DNA of 64,000 nt from Pegoplata infirma (Eukaryota; Arthropoda; Insecta; Diptera; Anthomyiidae): the NCBI GenBank assembly GCA_963921195.1, contig OY992540.1, forward strand, positions 13,709,136-13,773,135, in the 5' to 3' direction. The first letter of the stretch is position 1. Every line of letters starts with the position of its first letter. Of this stretch, positions 11,288-22,736 are shown in pieces. Made by a program: the position numbers and the translations under genes. The notes under the pieces are model-generated. The model was not told where the DNA came from, did not search any database, and saw only the letters and a list, made by a program, of their open reading frames with translations.

Positions 11288-11579
11288 CCCAAGTAAAAAT
11301 GTGAAGAATCAGTACTGATCCGAAAAATGGATCGCTAAGATTGGATCAGTTTTAATCGGACGGATACAATTTTATCCGAAAAATGGGTTTATCTAATTAT
11401 GACGGATGACATTGTATCCGTCCGATTAAAACTGATCTAATCTTAGCGAACCATTTTTCGGATAAGTACTGATCTTTCAAATCTCGGATCAGTACTGATC
11501 TTACTCAGATCAGTACTGATGTTTCAAATCTCGGATAAGATGTGATATATAAAAATATATATAAACATTTTTACTCGGG
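11288..11579. mobile_element. Hairpin MITE, CCCAAGTAAAAATGT ends
   Basis: The ends CCCAAGTAAAAATGT and ACATTTTTACTCGGG are inverted. Inside, 11309-11376 and 11405-11473 are near-perfect inverted arms ('cgctaagattggatcag' / 'ctgatctaatcttagcg'), followed by repeats of 'gatcagtactgat'. The arms could form a stem of about 65 bp. A related start occurs at 32634. Confidence 0.6.
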
Positions 11580-12009
11580 CTATTTTTGTTGTTAAACCAA
11601 TCATTTTTAAATGCATATTTTTAAAATTTTAAGTGCATATTTTTGATTTTTAGGAGCATATTATAGGCACATATTTTCGATTTTTAGATGCATGAAAGTA
11701 CTTGCCCTAGTCATCTTCAGTTTTTTTTTTTACTTAAAGTGCAAAAAAAGGCCAACAAAATTTTGTGTCCGAGATGTAGAAAATTTTCCAAAAAAAGTTG
11801 GGGTTTTGGGAAATTTGTGATTTTTTTTTTAAATTTTGAAAATTTTAAACTTAAACATTTAAAGACCTTAAGAAAAACTTTAATTTTAACTTAATTTGAG
11901 CCAAATGCGATTAATTCAACCCGTGGCGTCCACGATCAAAGTTTTGGATTTTTAAAAAATTTCCGCCAAAATTTTGAATTTTCAAAAAATTAAAAATTAC
12001 ATTATTTTT

Positions 12010-13240
12010 ATACCCTCCACTTACAAGGGAAGTCTCCCTGGTGTCACCCTCCGATCTTCATGAAATTTGGATATGTTGTTAAGAACGAAAATTAATTCGA
12101 CACGTATTTTTTTTTTTGGCGGCCCAAACGGGTGGGGGGGGGGGGGTCGATTTGTATGGTGGGAAATTGACCGTTTTCAGTTTTTTAAGATATACGCCTA
12201 TTTAAACAAAATTAATATAGGCATGTTTGGTATCAGATTAAAGGTATTAAAAATACCTATCTCGTGGTCCTAACAACGGGCCAAAGAAGTTAATATTTTT
12301 CGACTTATTAACAAAAATGTCCTAAAATTTTGGTATTTTCCTCAATATGACGAAAAGTTGTGCATGTTTGGACACGTTCTTAGCACACATAGATAGGTTT
12401 TCCAAAGACCTTTCATTTGGTATGTAACATGACTAGGTTTCTTTGCATAATATAGGAGATAAACGAAAAAAAAAAAAACTGAAAAATGGCCTTGTCTTCC
12501 CCCCTCCTTTTTACCCCCTAAATATAAATTTGGGCCGCTAAAAAAAAATTCGTGTCCCTTTATTTTTTCTGATCTACAAAATAAAACTAATTTCATAAAG
12601 ATCCGCGGGTGACACTAGGGAGACTTCCCTTGTTAGTGATAGAGGGTATATATAAGTTTGTCATTCCGTTTGTAACTCATCGAAATATCGGTCTGAGACC
12701 ACATAAAGTATATATATTCATGATCACCGATCGATTTTAAGTCATTCTAGCGATGTCCGTCTGTCCGTCTGTCTGTCTGTCTGTGGAAAATGCTATCACG
12801 GACAAAATATTGCACAGAGATGACTGAAACTTATCACATTTATTGGAAGTTCTCCCGAGAAGTTTGGTATTGCATTTGAGCGATATCGGTTCAGCGGTTC
12901 AAAAGTTATGAACGAAAATGTAAGCACACCTCAAAAATTTCAGTACATTCAACATAACCTAAAAATACAAAATGCTGTAATTCGGCTTCTGGTTGACATA
13001 TGTGAACATAATTGAACAAGAAATAGTATTTAAACAAGTACGAACATATTTTTTGACAAAAAAAGAAAAAAAATCGCGGATTTTTTTTTTGCCAATTTTT
13101 TTTTTCGCGGAATTTTTTTTTTCAAATTTTTTTTTTTTTAAAAGTAATTTTATTTTAAATTGAGTTTTTTGCAATAATCTTTTTGAAATTGTGGAGGGTA
13201 TCACTACATTCGGCAAGGCCAAAATTAACTTTTTTACTTG
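12010..13240 (+). mobile_element. Family B element, split by a PIF-like element
   Basis: The start hairpin 'ataccctccactta / ttagtgatagagggtat' is opened by the element 12024-12632. The TTTGTCATTCCG block, the 'agcgatgtccgtctg' core and the 'attcggcaaggcc' end followed by 'tttacttg' are present. One palindrome arm has decayed. It is non-coding. Confidence 0.85.
12024..12632. mobile_element. PIF/Harbinger-like element, copy 1
   Basis: Inverted ends CAAGGGAAGTCTCCC are followed by TGGTGTCACCC on the left and TAGTGTCACCC on the right. TTA duplicates flank at 12021-12023 and 12633-12635. A TWA duplication is typical of PIF/Harbinger. The 609-bp body has no transposase. It sits in the loop of the family B start hairpin. 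Confidence 0.75.
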
Positions 13241-13490
13241 ATTTTATTAATTTTGGCGTGCTGAACACGAAAGGCCGTATATTGAGATCTTACAATTAGT
13301 GTTTATTATTTAAATAAATACATTCAGCTGTGTATGCTAAAATTGTTATATAAAAAATATATATAAATTTAGTCAATATAAATAATAAATTTATCTTGGT
13401 TTATTTTTTATATTATTAAAGAAAATAAGAAATTAAGGGAATCAATTTTTATACATGTTTCCCTAAAAACGAAGCACTTTTTAGTAAAAA

Positions 13491-14100
13491 CAAGTAAAAA
13501 AGTTTAATTCGGCCTTGCCGAATGTAGTGATCCACAATTTCAAAAAGGTTATTGCAAAAAACTTTATTTAAAAGGAAATTACTTTTGAAAAAAAAAAAAA
13601 ATAAAATTTTGAAAAAAAATTTCCACAAAAAAATTTTGGTAAAAAAAAGTCCGGGATTTTTTTCTTTTTTTGTCAGAAAATATGTTCGTACTTGTTTAAA
13701 TACCATTTGGTGTTCAATTATGTTCACATATGTCAACCAGAAGCCGAATTAAAGCATTTTGTATTTTTAGGTTATGTTGAATGTACTGAAATTTTTGAGG
13801 TGTGCTTACATTTTCGCTCATAACTTTTGAACCGCTGAACCGATATCGCTCAAATGCAATACCAAACTTCTCGGGAGAACTTCCAATAAATATGTTAAGT
13901 TTCAGTCATCTCTGTGCAATATTTTGTCCGTGACAGCATTTTCCACAGACAGACAGACGGACAGACATCGCTAAAATGTCTTAAAATCGATCGGGCGTCA
14001 TGAATATATATACTTTATGGGGTCCCAGACCGATATTTCGATGAGTTACAAACGGAATGACAAACTTATAAATACCCTCTATCACTAAGTGGAGGGTATA
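13491..14100 (-). mobile_element. Family B element, complete
   Basis: In reverse it starts 'caagtaaaaaag' and ATTCGGCCTTGCCGAAT and ends with the hairpin 'ataccctctatcactaagtg' through GGAGGGTATA. It is about 610 bp. Interior blocks (tgaaccgctgaaccgatatc, cagacagacggacagacatc) are well conserved. Confidence 0.9.
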
Positions 14101-15178
14101 AAAAACTTTTCACACTTAGATTAAACTTTGTATTAAATGATTTAATTGCTGATTTTGAAAATGTTCATGTATAAATTTAAACATATCCAAAAAATGTAAT
14201 CACAAAAAAAAAAAAATTTTTTTATTAGAAATTTAATTGATATTATTTTTTTTTTAATTAATATTTTAATTGACCGAAAATTAATATTTTAATTGATCAA
14301 AAATATCAATAAAATTGTATTTATCAAAACAATTTTCGGTTACAAAAGTTTGTAGATTCAATTAAAAGTATAATTGTTTCAATAAAACAAGTAATTGGTT
14401 CATTAAACAACTAATTGATTCAATTTAATATTAAATTGATTCTTAAAAATGTAATTGATTCTTAAAAATTTAATTGATTCTTAAAAATTTAATTGATTTA
14501 ATTATAATATAAATATTTTATTTAAAGTGGAACCAATTGCGTTAAATGATCTATATTTAAATATTATCTTTTATTAAGCCTTACAAATTTTATTTAAAAT
14601 ACTAGAGCTTGTCCCTGGTGTAGGTTTCCCAGGGCAACGGCTTCCAAAAAACCTGTCCGTTTATCCCTTTAAAACAAAACATTCTTGGGGGTTAGTTAGT
14701 CAATTACTGCCTAAATTGTAGTTTATTAAAATTTATAGACCTTCATAAATTTGTAATATGCCCCACTGCTGAAAGTGCCCTCTTCTACCCTATTTTTTTT
14801 TTGATTATATATTTATTTTTAAAATAATACGCACCAAAAGCACATTAATAAAATATAAACAAAAAAATCTATATTAATTGAATTGTTTTATTTTATCAAT
14901 TGAAAAGTAGATTTAATAAAATAAAATCATTTAAATTTAAATTACTATAAAATAAAAATATAAAATCAAAACAAAATTGGCACAACATTTGTTTACGTAC
15001 GTCTGTCTTTATACAAATTGTTCATTGTCCTCTTATCATGACTTTTTTTTGTAGAGATTCTCTTCTAGAGTATTAAATAATAGAGCTATTCACAAATAAG
15101 TGGAACAATTTTTAATAGAAAATAGAAAAAAAAAATAAAAATGAAAAAAAAAAAAATAAAAAAAAAAAAATAAAAAAA
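14101..15178. other. AT-rich DNA with degenerate AATTGATT repeats
   Basis: 14215-14515 repeats 'aattgattcttaaaaattt'-like units. The rest has no open frame or recognisable repeat. A GC-richer patch at 14606-14700 matches nothing else in the window. Confidence 0.5.
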
Positions 15179-15777
15179 CAAGTTAAAAAGTTAAATTCGG
15201 CCTTGCCGAATGTAGTGATACCCTCCACAATTTCAAAAATATTATTGCAAAAAACTTTATTTAAAAGAAATTGCTTTTGAAAAAAATTAAAAAAAAAAAA
15301 ATTTGTTAAAAAAAAATCCGCGATTTTTTTTCTTTTTTTTGTCAAAAAATATGTTTGTACTTGTTTAAATACCATTTGGTGTTCAATTATGTTCACATAT
15401 GTCAACCAGCAGCCGAATTAAAGCATTTTGTATTTTTAGGTTATGTTGCATGTACTAAAATTTTTGAGGTGTCCTTACATTTTCGTTCATAACTTTTCAA
15501 CCGCTGAACTGATATCGCTCAAATGCAATACCAAACTGCTCCGAAGAACTTCCAATAAATATGTTAAGTTTCAGTCACCTCGTGTAATATTTTGGCCGTG
15601 ATCGCTATTTCCACAGACAGACAGACGGACAGGCGGACATCGCTAGAATGTCTTAAAATCGATCGGGCATCATGAATATACAATATATACTTTATGGGGT
15701 CCCAGACCGATATTTCGATGAGTTACAAACGGAATGACAAACTTATATATACCCTCTATCACTAAGTGGAGGGTATA
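15179..15777 (-). mobile_element. Family B element, complete
   Basis: It runs from 'caagttaaaaagtt' and ATTCGGCCTTGCCGAAT to 'cactaagtggagggtata'. At about 600 bp it is close to the copy at 13491. It is non-coding. Confidence 0.9.
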
Positions 15778-15810
15778 AAAAATATAAATAGAAAAATAAA
15801 AAAAATTAAA

Positions 15811-16340
15811 TAAAAAAGATTATTGCAAAAAACTTTATTTAAAAGGAAATTACTTTCGAAAAAAAAAATTTGAAAAAAAATTTTCGCGAAAAAAAATGTT
15901 GTTAAAAAAAATCCGAAATTTTTCTTCTTTTTTTGACAAAAAAAATGCGTTCGTACTTGTTTAAATACGATTCGGCGTTCAATTATGTTCACATATGTCA
16001 ACCAGAAGCCGAATTAAAGCATTTTGTATTTTTAGGTTATGTTGAATGTACCAAAATTTTTGAGGTGTCCTTACATTTTCGTTTATAACTTTTGAAACGC
16101 TGAACCGATATCGCTTAAATTTGATACCAAACTGCTCGGGAGAATAAATATGTTAAGTTTCAGTTGTCTCCGTGTAATATTTTGGCTGTGATCACCATTT
16201 CCACTGACAGACAGACGGACATCGCTAGAATGTCTTAAAATCGATCACTGATCAATTATTTATATACTTTATGGGGCCCCAGAACGATATTATGATGAGT
16301 TACAAACGGAATGACAAACTTATATATACTACTCTACTAA
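15811..16340 (-). mobile_element. Family B element, both ends damaged
   Basis: The interior matches the copies at 13491 and 15179, but the ACTTG end and palindrome are missing. The start hairpin is cut at 'ctctactaa', where a PIF-like element begins. Confidence 0.75.
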
Positions 16341-17735
16341 CAAGGGAAGTATCCATGGTGTCACCCTCCGATCTTCATGAAATTTCGATATGTTGTTAAG
16401 AACGAAAATTAATTCGACACGTATTTTTTTTTTAGTGGGCCAAACTCATTTTTAGGGATGGTCGATTTGTATGGAGGGAAATTGACCTTCTTCAGTTTTT
16501 TACGATTTGCGCCTATTTAAACAAAATTACTATAGGCATGTGTGGTATCAGATTAAAGGTTAATATTTCTCGACTTATTAACAAAAATGTCATACAATTT
16601 TGGTGTTTTAATCAATATGACGAAATGTTGTGCATGCACTGAAAAAAAAGACATAACTAAATTTAAGGAAAAAATGTCTTTGAAAATTTATGATGAATTT
16701 TCCTAAAATTTAGTTAAATTTAACTTAAAAATGAGAAATTTTCTTAACTATGAGGAAAAAATTTTAGTTCATTTACTTATAATTAGTTCAAAGTTTTCTT
16801 TAAATGGATTTCTTAAATATTAGGAAAAAAATTCTTACTGCCAAAGAAATTTTCCATAAAACTGAGAATCGTATCTTTATTTTTAAGACATATTTCTTAA
16901 AAAACAATTTAGTTCAAGTTTAGTTAAAATTTACTAAAAAAAACATCATCGTATTTCTCTTCTTTGAATTGAGGAAGTGTACTTCTTAGAATTTAGTTAA
17001 TGACTTCTGAGAATTTAGTAAATAACTTCTTAGAATTTAGTTAAAAATTAAAAATGGCGATATCTCGAAAACTAAGCTAATAGAGCGAAACAGGTGTAAT
17101 TTTCAAAAGAAAGACTACAAAGAAAAATATGGAACAGCCTAGCTCTGCATATCTGTCGGGGTCTCAAGACCCTAATTTTAGATCTAAAATTTTAAATTCC
17201 CGAGATTTTATAGATACACATATCTCGGTAAATACTGCCAACACGTCTAACGGCATTTTTGTAGCTCTTGACTGACGTAGAACACTTCCGCAAAATACCC
17301 GAAAGCCCTCCGATTAATAGTTTTTGAGTTATCCGGTTTTTAAGATTCTCAAGACCCTATAAGGCCCCTTATTACCGTATCTCAAAAACTAAGCAAGTTA
17401 GAGCGAAACGGACACAAGTTTTGGTTCAAAATCTATGGGACCCTTAAAGGACCCAACGGGGTCTCGAGTTATATGGGGTCCGAACCCATGGGTCCAGGGT
17501 CTAGACCCAATCTATTTCTAAAATGTTAAGTATAATTTTTCCCATTTTCTAGTTAAAATTTGCTTAAAATTAAATAACTTAGTTTTCCTTATTTTTGGGA
17601 AAATTATGAACTAAAACCAAGAAAAAAAAATCTTTGGAGCCAAATCATTCCCTCTTTTTCTCAAAATTGAGTTAAATTTCCCAGATTTTAGTTCACTTTT
17701 TTTTGAGTGCACAGTGCACACGTAGATAGTATTTG
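16341..17735. mobile_element. PIF/Harbinger-like element, copy 2, truncated
   Basis: It begins CAAGGGAAGTATCCATGG directly after TAA (16338-16340) in the hairpin loop of a family B element, the same loop site used by copy 1 at 12024. It follows copy 1 until about 17735, except where 16637-17709 interrupts. The right end is lost. Confidence 0.7.
16637..17709. mobile_element. 1.07-kb MITE, CACTGAAAAAAAAG / TTTTTTGAGTG ends
   Basis: It interrupts the PIF-like copy after 'gttgtgcatg'. The inverted ends are CACTGAAAAAAAAG and CTTTTTTTTGAGTG. Repeated 'aatttagttaa' and 'gcgatatctcgaaaact' blocks fill the body. No target duplication could be fixed. A partial copy is at 6185-6570. Confidence 0.6.
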
Positions 17736-17738
17736 GTC

Positions 17739-17793
17739 TATATCGTTTTTAGATTAATTGACAAAAAATATGCATTTTCATGGAAACCCCAGC
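17739..17793 (-). repeat. Terminal fragment of the TAGGGATGAG hAT family
   Basis: 'atcgtttttagattaattga' and 'atgcattttcatgg' match the right end of the hAT copy at 61588-62159, but the very end is diverged. Confidence 0.45.
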
Positions 17794-18210
17794 CTTATTT
17801 ATGACTTTCTACGTTGCCCAAAAAATATTTATATTTTCTACTACTTTATCAAATAAACCGATCGTAGACATTAATGAACACTCTTAATATTAAACAAAAA
17901 ACTGAAGAAAATAAAAAATTTAATAATATATTAAAAATATATTTTCGGCTTGACTAAAAAAAAATATAGATGATTTCGATATTTTCTGTTTGTTTATATT
18001 TTTTTGTTGAGAAGGAAATGAAAAAAACAAAAGCAGTTGAAACTGCTAAATTTGTAGCAATCAAAGGTTAATTTGACAAAAATATGTAAACATTTCATAA
18101 TAAATGTACATTTATGGTAGCGAGTAAAAATACTAAAACAATAACAAAAAAAAAAAGGAAAAATTCGACTTTACCAACCCCATGATCAGTTGGGACCAGA
18201 TCCAAATCAG

Positions 18211-19470
18211 TGGGGATGTGATTTTCATGCAAATGCATGTTTTTTTGGCGATAGTCTAAAAACGATTATCTTAACGAAATTTGCGTTAAAATGGCATCAA
18301 TTTGTTTTTTGCATATTTTGGAAAAATGCATATTTTGGTTTTACATATTTTGTGCACTAGTGGTAAAATTGATTTGATCTAATCTGATCTGCTTTGATCT
18401 GATAATATATAATAGCATCTGATTATACATTATTTTGTCTGATCAGATATAATTTAATGTCAAATTTGGGCTAATGTTGACCAAATCCGAGTTATAATTA
18501 GATCTCGATTTTGGCCATTTCATATATAACTAGATGCATTCAGATACGATCATATATGAAAAGATATAAATAGATCAGATAAGATCTAATTCATTTTTAC
18601 AAGGGCATATTTCTAGCAAAAACTCAAATTGAAATTTGTTTTTTTCAAAAACGATTTTAAATTTCAAAAATTATTTTCAAAATAAGAAAAATTGTTTTTT
18701 TCTTTTTAATTTTTATACCCTCCACTTAGTAATAAAGGGTACATATAAGTTTGTCATTACGTTTCTAACTCATCGAAATATCGGTCTATACCCCATAAAG
18801 TATATATATTTTCATGATGCCCGATCGATTTTGAGACATTCTAGCGATGTCCGTCTGTCTGTCTGTCTGTCTGTCTGTCTGTGGAAAATGTGATCACGTC
18901 CAAAACACAAAACAGAGGTGACTGTTATTAAACATATATATTGGAAGTTCTCCCGAGAAGTTTGGTATTGCATTTGAGCGATATCGGTTCCGCGGTTCAA
19001 AAGTTATGAACGAAAATGTAAGGACACCTCAAAAATTTTAGTACATTCAACAAAACCTAAAAATACAAAATGCTTTAATTCGGCTGCTGGTTGACTTATG
19101 TGAACATAATTAAACACCAAATGGTATGTAAACAAGTACACACATATTTTTGGACAAAAAAAGAAAAAAAAAATCGCGGATTTTTTGTTTTCAAAAGTAA
19201 TTTCCTTTTAAAAAAGTTTTGCAATAATCTTTTAGAAATTGTGGAGGGTATCTCTACATTCGGCAAGGCCGAATTTAACTTTTTTACTTGTTTTTTATAG
19301 ATTGTCTTAATTTCTAAAAAATCTTGCTTAGATAAAGTTTCAAATGTTACTATTTAAACCCGGCGGTTTTTTTTCGTATAAAAACAAGATTTTTATTGCA
19401 TACATTTTGTTTTTAGTGCATATTTTAAGCGCATTTTTTTGATTTTTAGAGTATGAAAATCTCAACCCTA
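18211..19470 (+). mobile_element. hAT element, TAGGGATGAG-like family, copy 2
   Basis: The ends TGGGGATGTGATTTTCATGC and ATGAAAATCTCAACCCTA are inverted. CAAATCAG repeats flush on both sides (18203-18210, 19471-19478). A complete family B element (18715-19290) is nested inside. There is no transposase. Confidence 0.85.
18715..19290 (+). mobile_element. Family B element, complete, nested in hAT copy 2
   Basis: It runs from 'ataccctccacttag' to GGCCGAAT plus 'tttacttg' within a run of T. Comparison with hAT copy 4 shows the empty site is a T-run, and I see no clear target duplication. That fits insertion between T residues, as known for Helentron-type elements. Confidence 0.85.
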
Positions 19471-19484
19471 CAAATCAGTTTAAA

Positions 19485-19935
19485 GGGGGCAGATGAGTCC
19501 ACTGAGGAATGTTGGGGGACACCTTTCGTTTCGCATCACTTTACCAATCCATTTATTATGTCTTTTCCACTTAAGTAATACAATTTTATCATTATTTAAA
19601 TTAATTTTTGATATTCACGCCCACAAAAAGGGGCGGACAAAAACGAACGATATTTTCTAGGTTCAAGCGCAGTTCTTTTGAAATAAAAATGTTCCATTTG
19701 TTACAAAAACATGTACAAAAATTGAGTTTTTAGAGATTGGGTTAATTCTTGAAGGGGAAACTTTTTTCCCCTGGGCCGATTTCGCGCATTTACGATTTTA
19801 ACCTGCAGATGATCATAAGACATATTTGTGCCGAAATTCAGGTGTCTAGCTTTTTTATTTTGGATTGCATTTTGGACATCATGGATTGATCATGTCTTAG
19901 AATTGTCGAATAATTTAATTCTGTCGCCAAACCTT
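19485..19935 (-). mobile_element. Family C relic
   Basis: 'ttcttgaaggggaaac', 'ttttttcccctgggccgat' and 'cccacaaaaaggggcggac' correspond to the long version of family C in reverse (compare 23353-23675 and 49706-50325). Both ends are lost. Confidence 0.55.
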
Positions 19936-20103
19936 TGACCTAGTTAAAAAAAAGTGGGCCCCGAAACAGTAAAATGTTTGCCGACGTCCTTTAAATTGAT
20001 ATTCAGAAACCGTCTTTTATTGTTCCAACTAAAATCCGGCCCTCAAAAAAAATTGTCCCCAAAAATGTTTTAAATTCCGAAAAACGAATTTTCATTTTTT
20101 GCA

Positions 20104-20243
20104 CGAAATGTTCGTTCGAAAACTAACAATAAAAGAGAAAAACAGCCTGTTGCTACTTATTTGGTTAGTTGGCCGAAATGTTCGTTCGAAAACTAACAAT
20201 AAAAGAGAAAAACAGCCTGTTGCTACTTATTTGGTTAGTTGGC
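20104..20243. repeat. Perfect 70-bp tandem duplication
   Basis: Two identical 70-bp units, each starting 'cgaaatgttcgttcg' and ending 'ggttagttggc', lie head to tail. The lack of any difference means a very recent duplication or an assembly artefact. It borders a stretch that matches no repeat family. Confidence 0.9.
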
Positions 20244-20650
20244 CAAATCACAACGCTAAACGACATTAATGATGATTGTGTGTGATTGTGGATATCGTCG
20301 TTATCGTCCGCCATCCGTCGCACTTTTTTTACATTTGAATCTTTGAATACGTTTACGTATTCTACGTATCGTAAGTTGGTGTTTTTGTTGTTATTGTAAT
20401 ACATATTTGTAGTATAGAATTTTGTATTGTGTCTACTTTTTAAACATTAGGGTTGGCCGAAAGTTGAAACATGGGAGTTCCTCCGCAATGAGTTCAAAGT
20501 TTTGAAATTTTGGAAAAATATAAAAATTTTGAAAATTCCTTAAAGAATCTTGTTTTGTGTAACTTTAGATGTTTTTCGTAATAGATAAATTGGAATTGGA
20601 AGATTCCAGGTGAAATTTGAATATAACATTTGAAATTTGAAGATTCAAAT
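20244..20650. other. Non-repeat segment, possible regulatory or 5' exon DNA
   Basis: This is one of the few stretches upstream of NFAT that matches none of the repeat families. It has balanced composition (for example 'atcgtcgttatcgtccgcc') and a donor-like ATC|GTAAGT at 20366-20374. A non-coding first exon of NFAT is possible but unsupported by other evidence. Confidence 0.2.
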
Positions 20651-21562
20651 TAGAGATGGGCGCGTGAGTGTATTTTGACTCACAATCACTCACGCTCACG
20701 AAAAAAATAATCGAATCACTCACTAATCACTCAAGCAATTTTTTTTACTCATGCTCACATTTACGTTAGTAATAAAAAACTTACAATCGTCTCACGCAAT
20801 AAAATGTTCTAAAAAAAAAAAAAAAATTTTTTACAAAAAAAGAAAAAACAAGTGAGAGTGTTAAATTCGGCTGTGCCGAATCTTTTATACCCTCCAAAAT
20901 GTAAAAAAATATTAAAAAAAATCCAGGGGCGTCTTTTTTTTTTGGGGGAGGGGGGGTGGTTGGTGGGAGACGTTAGTTGGCACCTTCCCCTTGCGATTTT
21001 GAACTTCATCTGAGATAAGAATGTTGCATTTGCTTAGCAAAAGTACAAAAAACCCTGCAAAAAATGCGGTTTTTCTTGGGTTGGTTTAGTTCTCCAAGGG
21101 GGAACTTTTTTCCCCTTGGTCCGATTTTGCCCATTTCCGAACTTAACCTGCCTAGGAATATAAGACATATTCGTGCCAAACTTCGGAAGTCTAGCTCTTT
21201 TATTTTGGACTGTATCGTGTCCTCTACAGACGGACAGACGGACAGACGGACGGACGGACGGACGGACGGACGGACGGACGGACATCGCTAGAATGTCTTA
21301 GAATCGATCACTGATCAATAATATATATACTTTAGGGGGTCCTAGACCGATATTTCGATGCGTTACACACGGAATGACAAAGTGAGTATACCCCCATACT
21401 GTGGTTGGAGGGTATAAAAATTGGGCAAATCAAAAAATCTAATCACGCAAACTCACGCAAAAAAAATGACCCACACTCACTCACAATCACGTGATTAAAA
21501 TGAAAATCACTCACGCGTGATTCACGTGACTCCGCAAATCACGTGACCAGCGCCCATCTCTA
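20651..21562. mobile_element. hAT element with TAGAGATGGGCGC ends
   Basis: The termini TAGAGATGGGCGC and GCGCCCATCTCTA are inverted, and ATTCAAAT is duplicated at 20643-20650 and 21563-21570. The flanks are full of CTCACTCACG repeats. A complete family C element is nested inside. A relative lies at 63484-63868. Confidence 0.85.
20849..21416 (-). mobile_element. Family C element, complete
   Basis: In reverse it starts 'caagtgagagtg' with ATTCGGCTGTGCCGAAT and TTTTATACCCTCC. It ends 'actgtggttggagggtata'. The core microsatellite is (GGAC)n at 21232-21284. It is about 570 bp and non-coding. Confidence 0.9.
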
Positions 21563-21570
21563 ATTCAAAT

Positions 21571-21860
21571 TGAAATGTGAAAATTCTAATTAAAATTCGA
21601 AAAATTAATTTGAAAAAGATTAATGGAATTTGTAAAAGATAAGTTGAAATTAAAATCCTTAAAATATCAATTAAAAATTGACAAATAAATTTAAATTCGA
21701 AAATATCAATTGAAACTCCAAAAGATTAATTAAAATTTAAAGTTCGAAAAATATCAGCAGGAATTTGAATCAGATCAATTGAAATTTGTAACAGATTAAT
21801 TGAAATTCTTAAAATTTAAATTGATATTCAATAAAATTTGGAAAATTAAACAAAAAATTT
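21571..21860. repeat. Degenerate AATTGAAATTnGAAAAAGATCAATT repeats
   Basis: Loosely repeated 20-25-bp AT-rich units appear, with variants of 'aaaagattaattgaaattc'. The same kind of tract appears at 29130-29423 and 30037-30345. Confidence 0.6.
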
Positions 21861-21864
21861 ATTT

Positions 21865-22250
21865 TTTTTGAAAAAAAATTTCAGCGAAAAAAAATTGGTA
21901 AAAAAAATTCGCAATATTTTTTGTCAAAAAATATATTCGTACTTATTTTAATACCATTTGGTGTTCAATTATGTTCACATATGTCAACCAGCAGCCGAAT
22001 TAAAGCATTTTGTATTTTTAGGTTATGTTGAATGCACTAAAATTTTTGAGGTGTCCTTACATTTTAGTTCATAACTTTTGAACCGCTGAATCGATATTGC
22101 TCAAATGCAATACGAAACTTCTCATGAGAACTTCCAATAAGTATGTTAAGTTTCAGTTATCTCCGTGTAATATTTTCACCGTGATCACCATTTCCACAGA
22201 CAGACAGACGGACATCGCTAGAATGTCTTAAAATCGATCGGCGATCATCG
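21865..22250 (-). mobile_element. Family B element, truncated at both ends
   Basis: The interior matches family B from the 'ttcagcgaaaaaaa' region to 'aaaatcgatcgg'. The palindrome/ACTTG end and the start hairpin are both missing. It ends next to the foldback element at 22278. Confidence 0.7.
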
Positions 22251-22277
22251 ATTTGTCATTTAAATTCCCTTTGCTAC

Positions 22278-22489
22278 TGTGACGGCTCGTACAACCTGAC
22301 CCTATCTCCAAGAGGACAGTGCTACCTTATGGTCCGGCCGTGCTCAGGGAAAATGGGGAGGATCTTGTCCCTTGAAGATAGGGTCAGGTTGTACGAGCCG
22401 TCACATAAATGCATTTTCCCTGAGCACGGCCGGACCATAAGGTAGCACGGTCCTATTGGAGATAGGGTCAGGTTGTACGAGCCGTCACA
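22278..22489. mobile_element. GC-rich foldback element with a third internal end
   Basis: Inverted ends starting TGTGACGGCTCGTACAACC are flanked by CTAC on both sides (22274-22277, 22490-22493). 22278-22360 and 22411-22489 pair over about 80 bp. A third copy of the end (about 22372-22405) lies in the middle. It is sharply GC-richer than its surroundings. No superfamily was recognised; the 4-bp duplication is tentative. Confidence 0.7.
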
Positions 22490-22509
22490 CTACTTCAGTA
22501 GGATTTTTA

Positions 22510-22680
22510 TATTTGCTAAATAGTCTTGACAATGGAATCTGACAAATTCCGAAAATAATTTTCTTGAAAATTATTCTATGAGAATATCATAGCTTTAATT
22601 AGAAAAGGAAATAATGACCGAGCTAGAAACCTACTCAAAATAAAATATTTTAAAGGTCGAATAAAACTATTTTTATTTTT
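22510..22680 (+). repeat. Unclassified repeat Q, copy 1
   Basis: 'cttgaaaattattctatgag', 'gaaataatgaccgagctaga' and 'tactcaaaataaaa' recur in direct orientation at 41185-41290 and in reverse at 44820-45030. The ends are not defined. Confidence 0.55.
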
Positions 22681-22736
22681 TTAATAAAAATTAATCAGAA
22701 CTTAATAAAAAATAGAGAAAAAAAAATAATAAAAAA

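Larger units (their letters stand above)
10269..11709 (+). mobile_element. hAT element, TAGGGATGAG-like family, copy 1
   Basis: The ends TAGGGCAAGTACTTTCATG and CATGAAAGTACTTGCCCTA are inverted, and the 8-mer GTCATCTT flanks both sides (10261-10268, 11710-11717). The interior shares 'ggcatcgattcg', 'tgcatatttttgcatatttt' and other blocks with the copies at 18211, 23812 and 61588. It is enlarged by a family B-like relic and a hairpin MITE. No transposase is left. Confidence 0.85.

Noticed and set aside
20165..20404. Minus-strand frame over the 70-bp duplication
   Set aside because: It shows no recognisable domain and no splice or start context, and the frame includes half of a very recent duplication.
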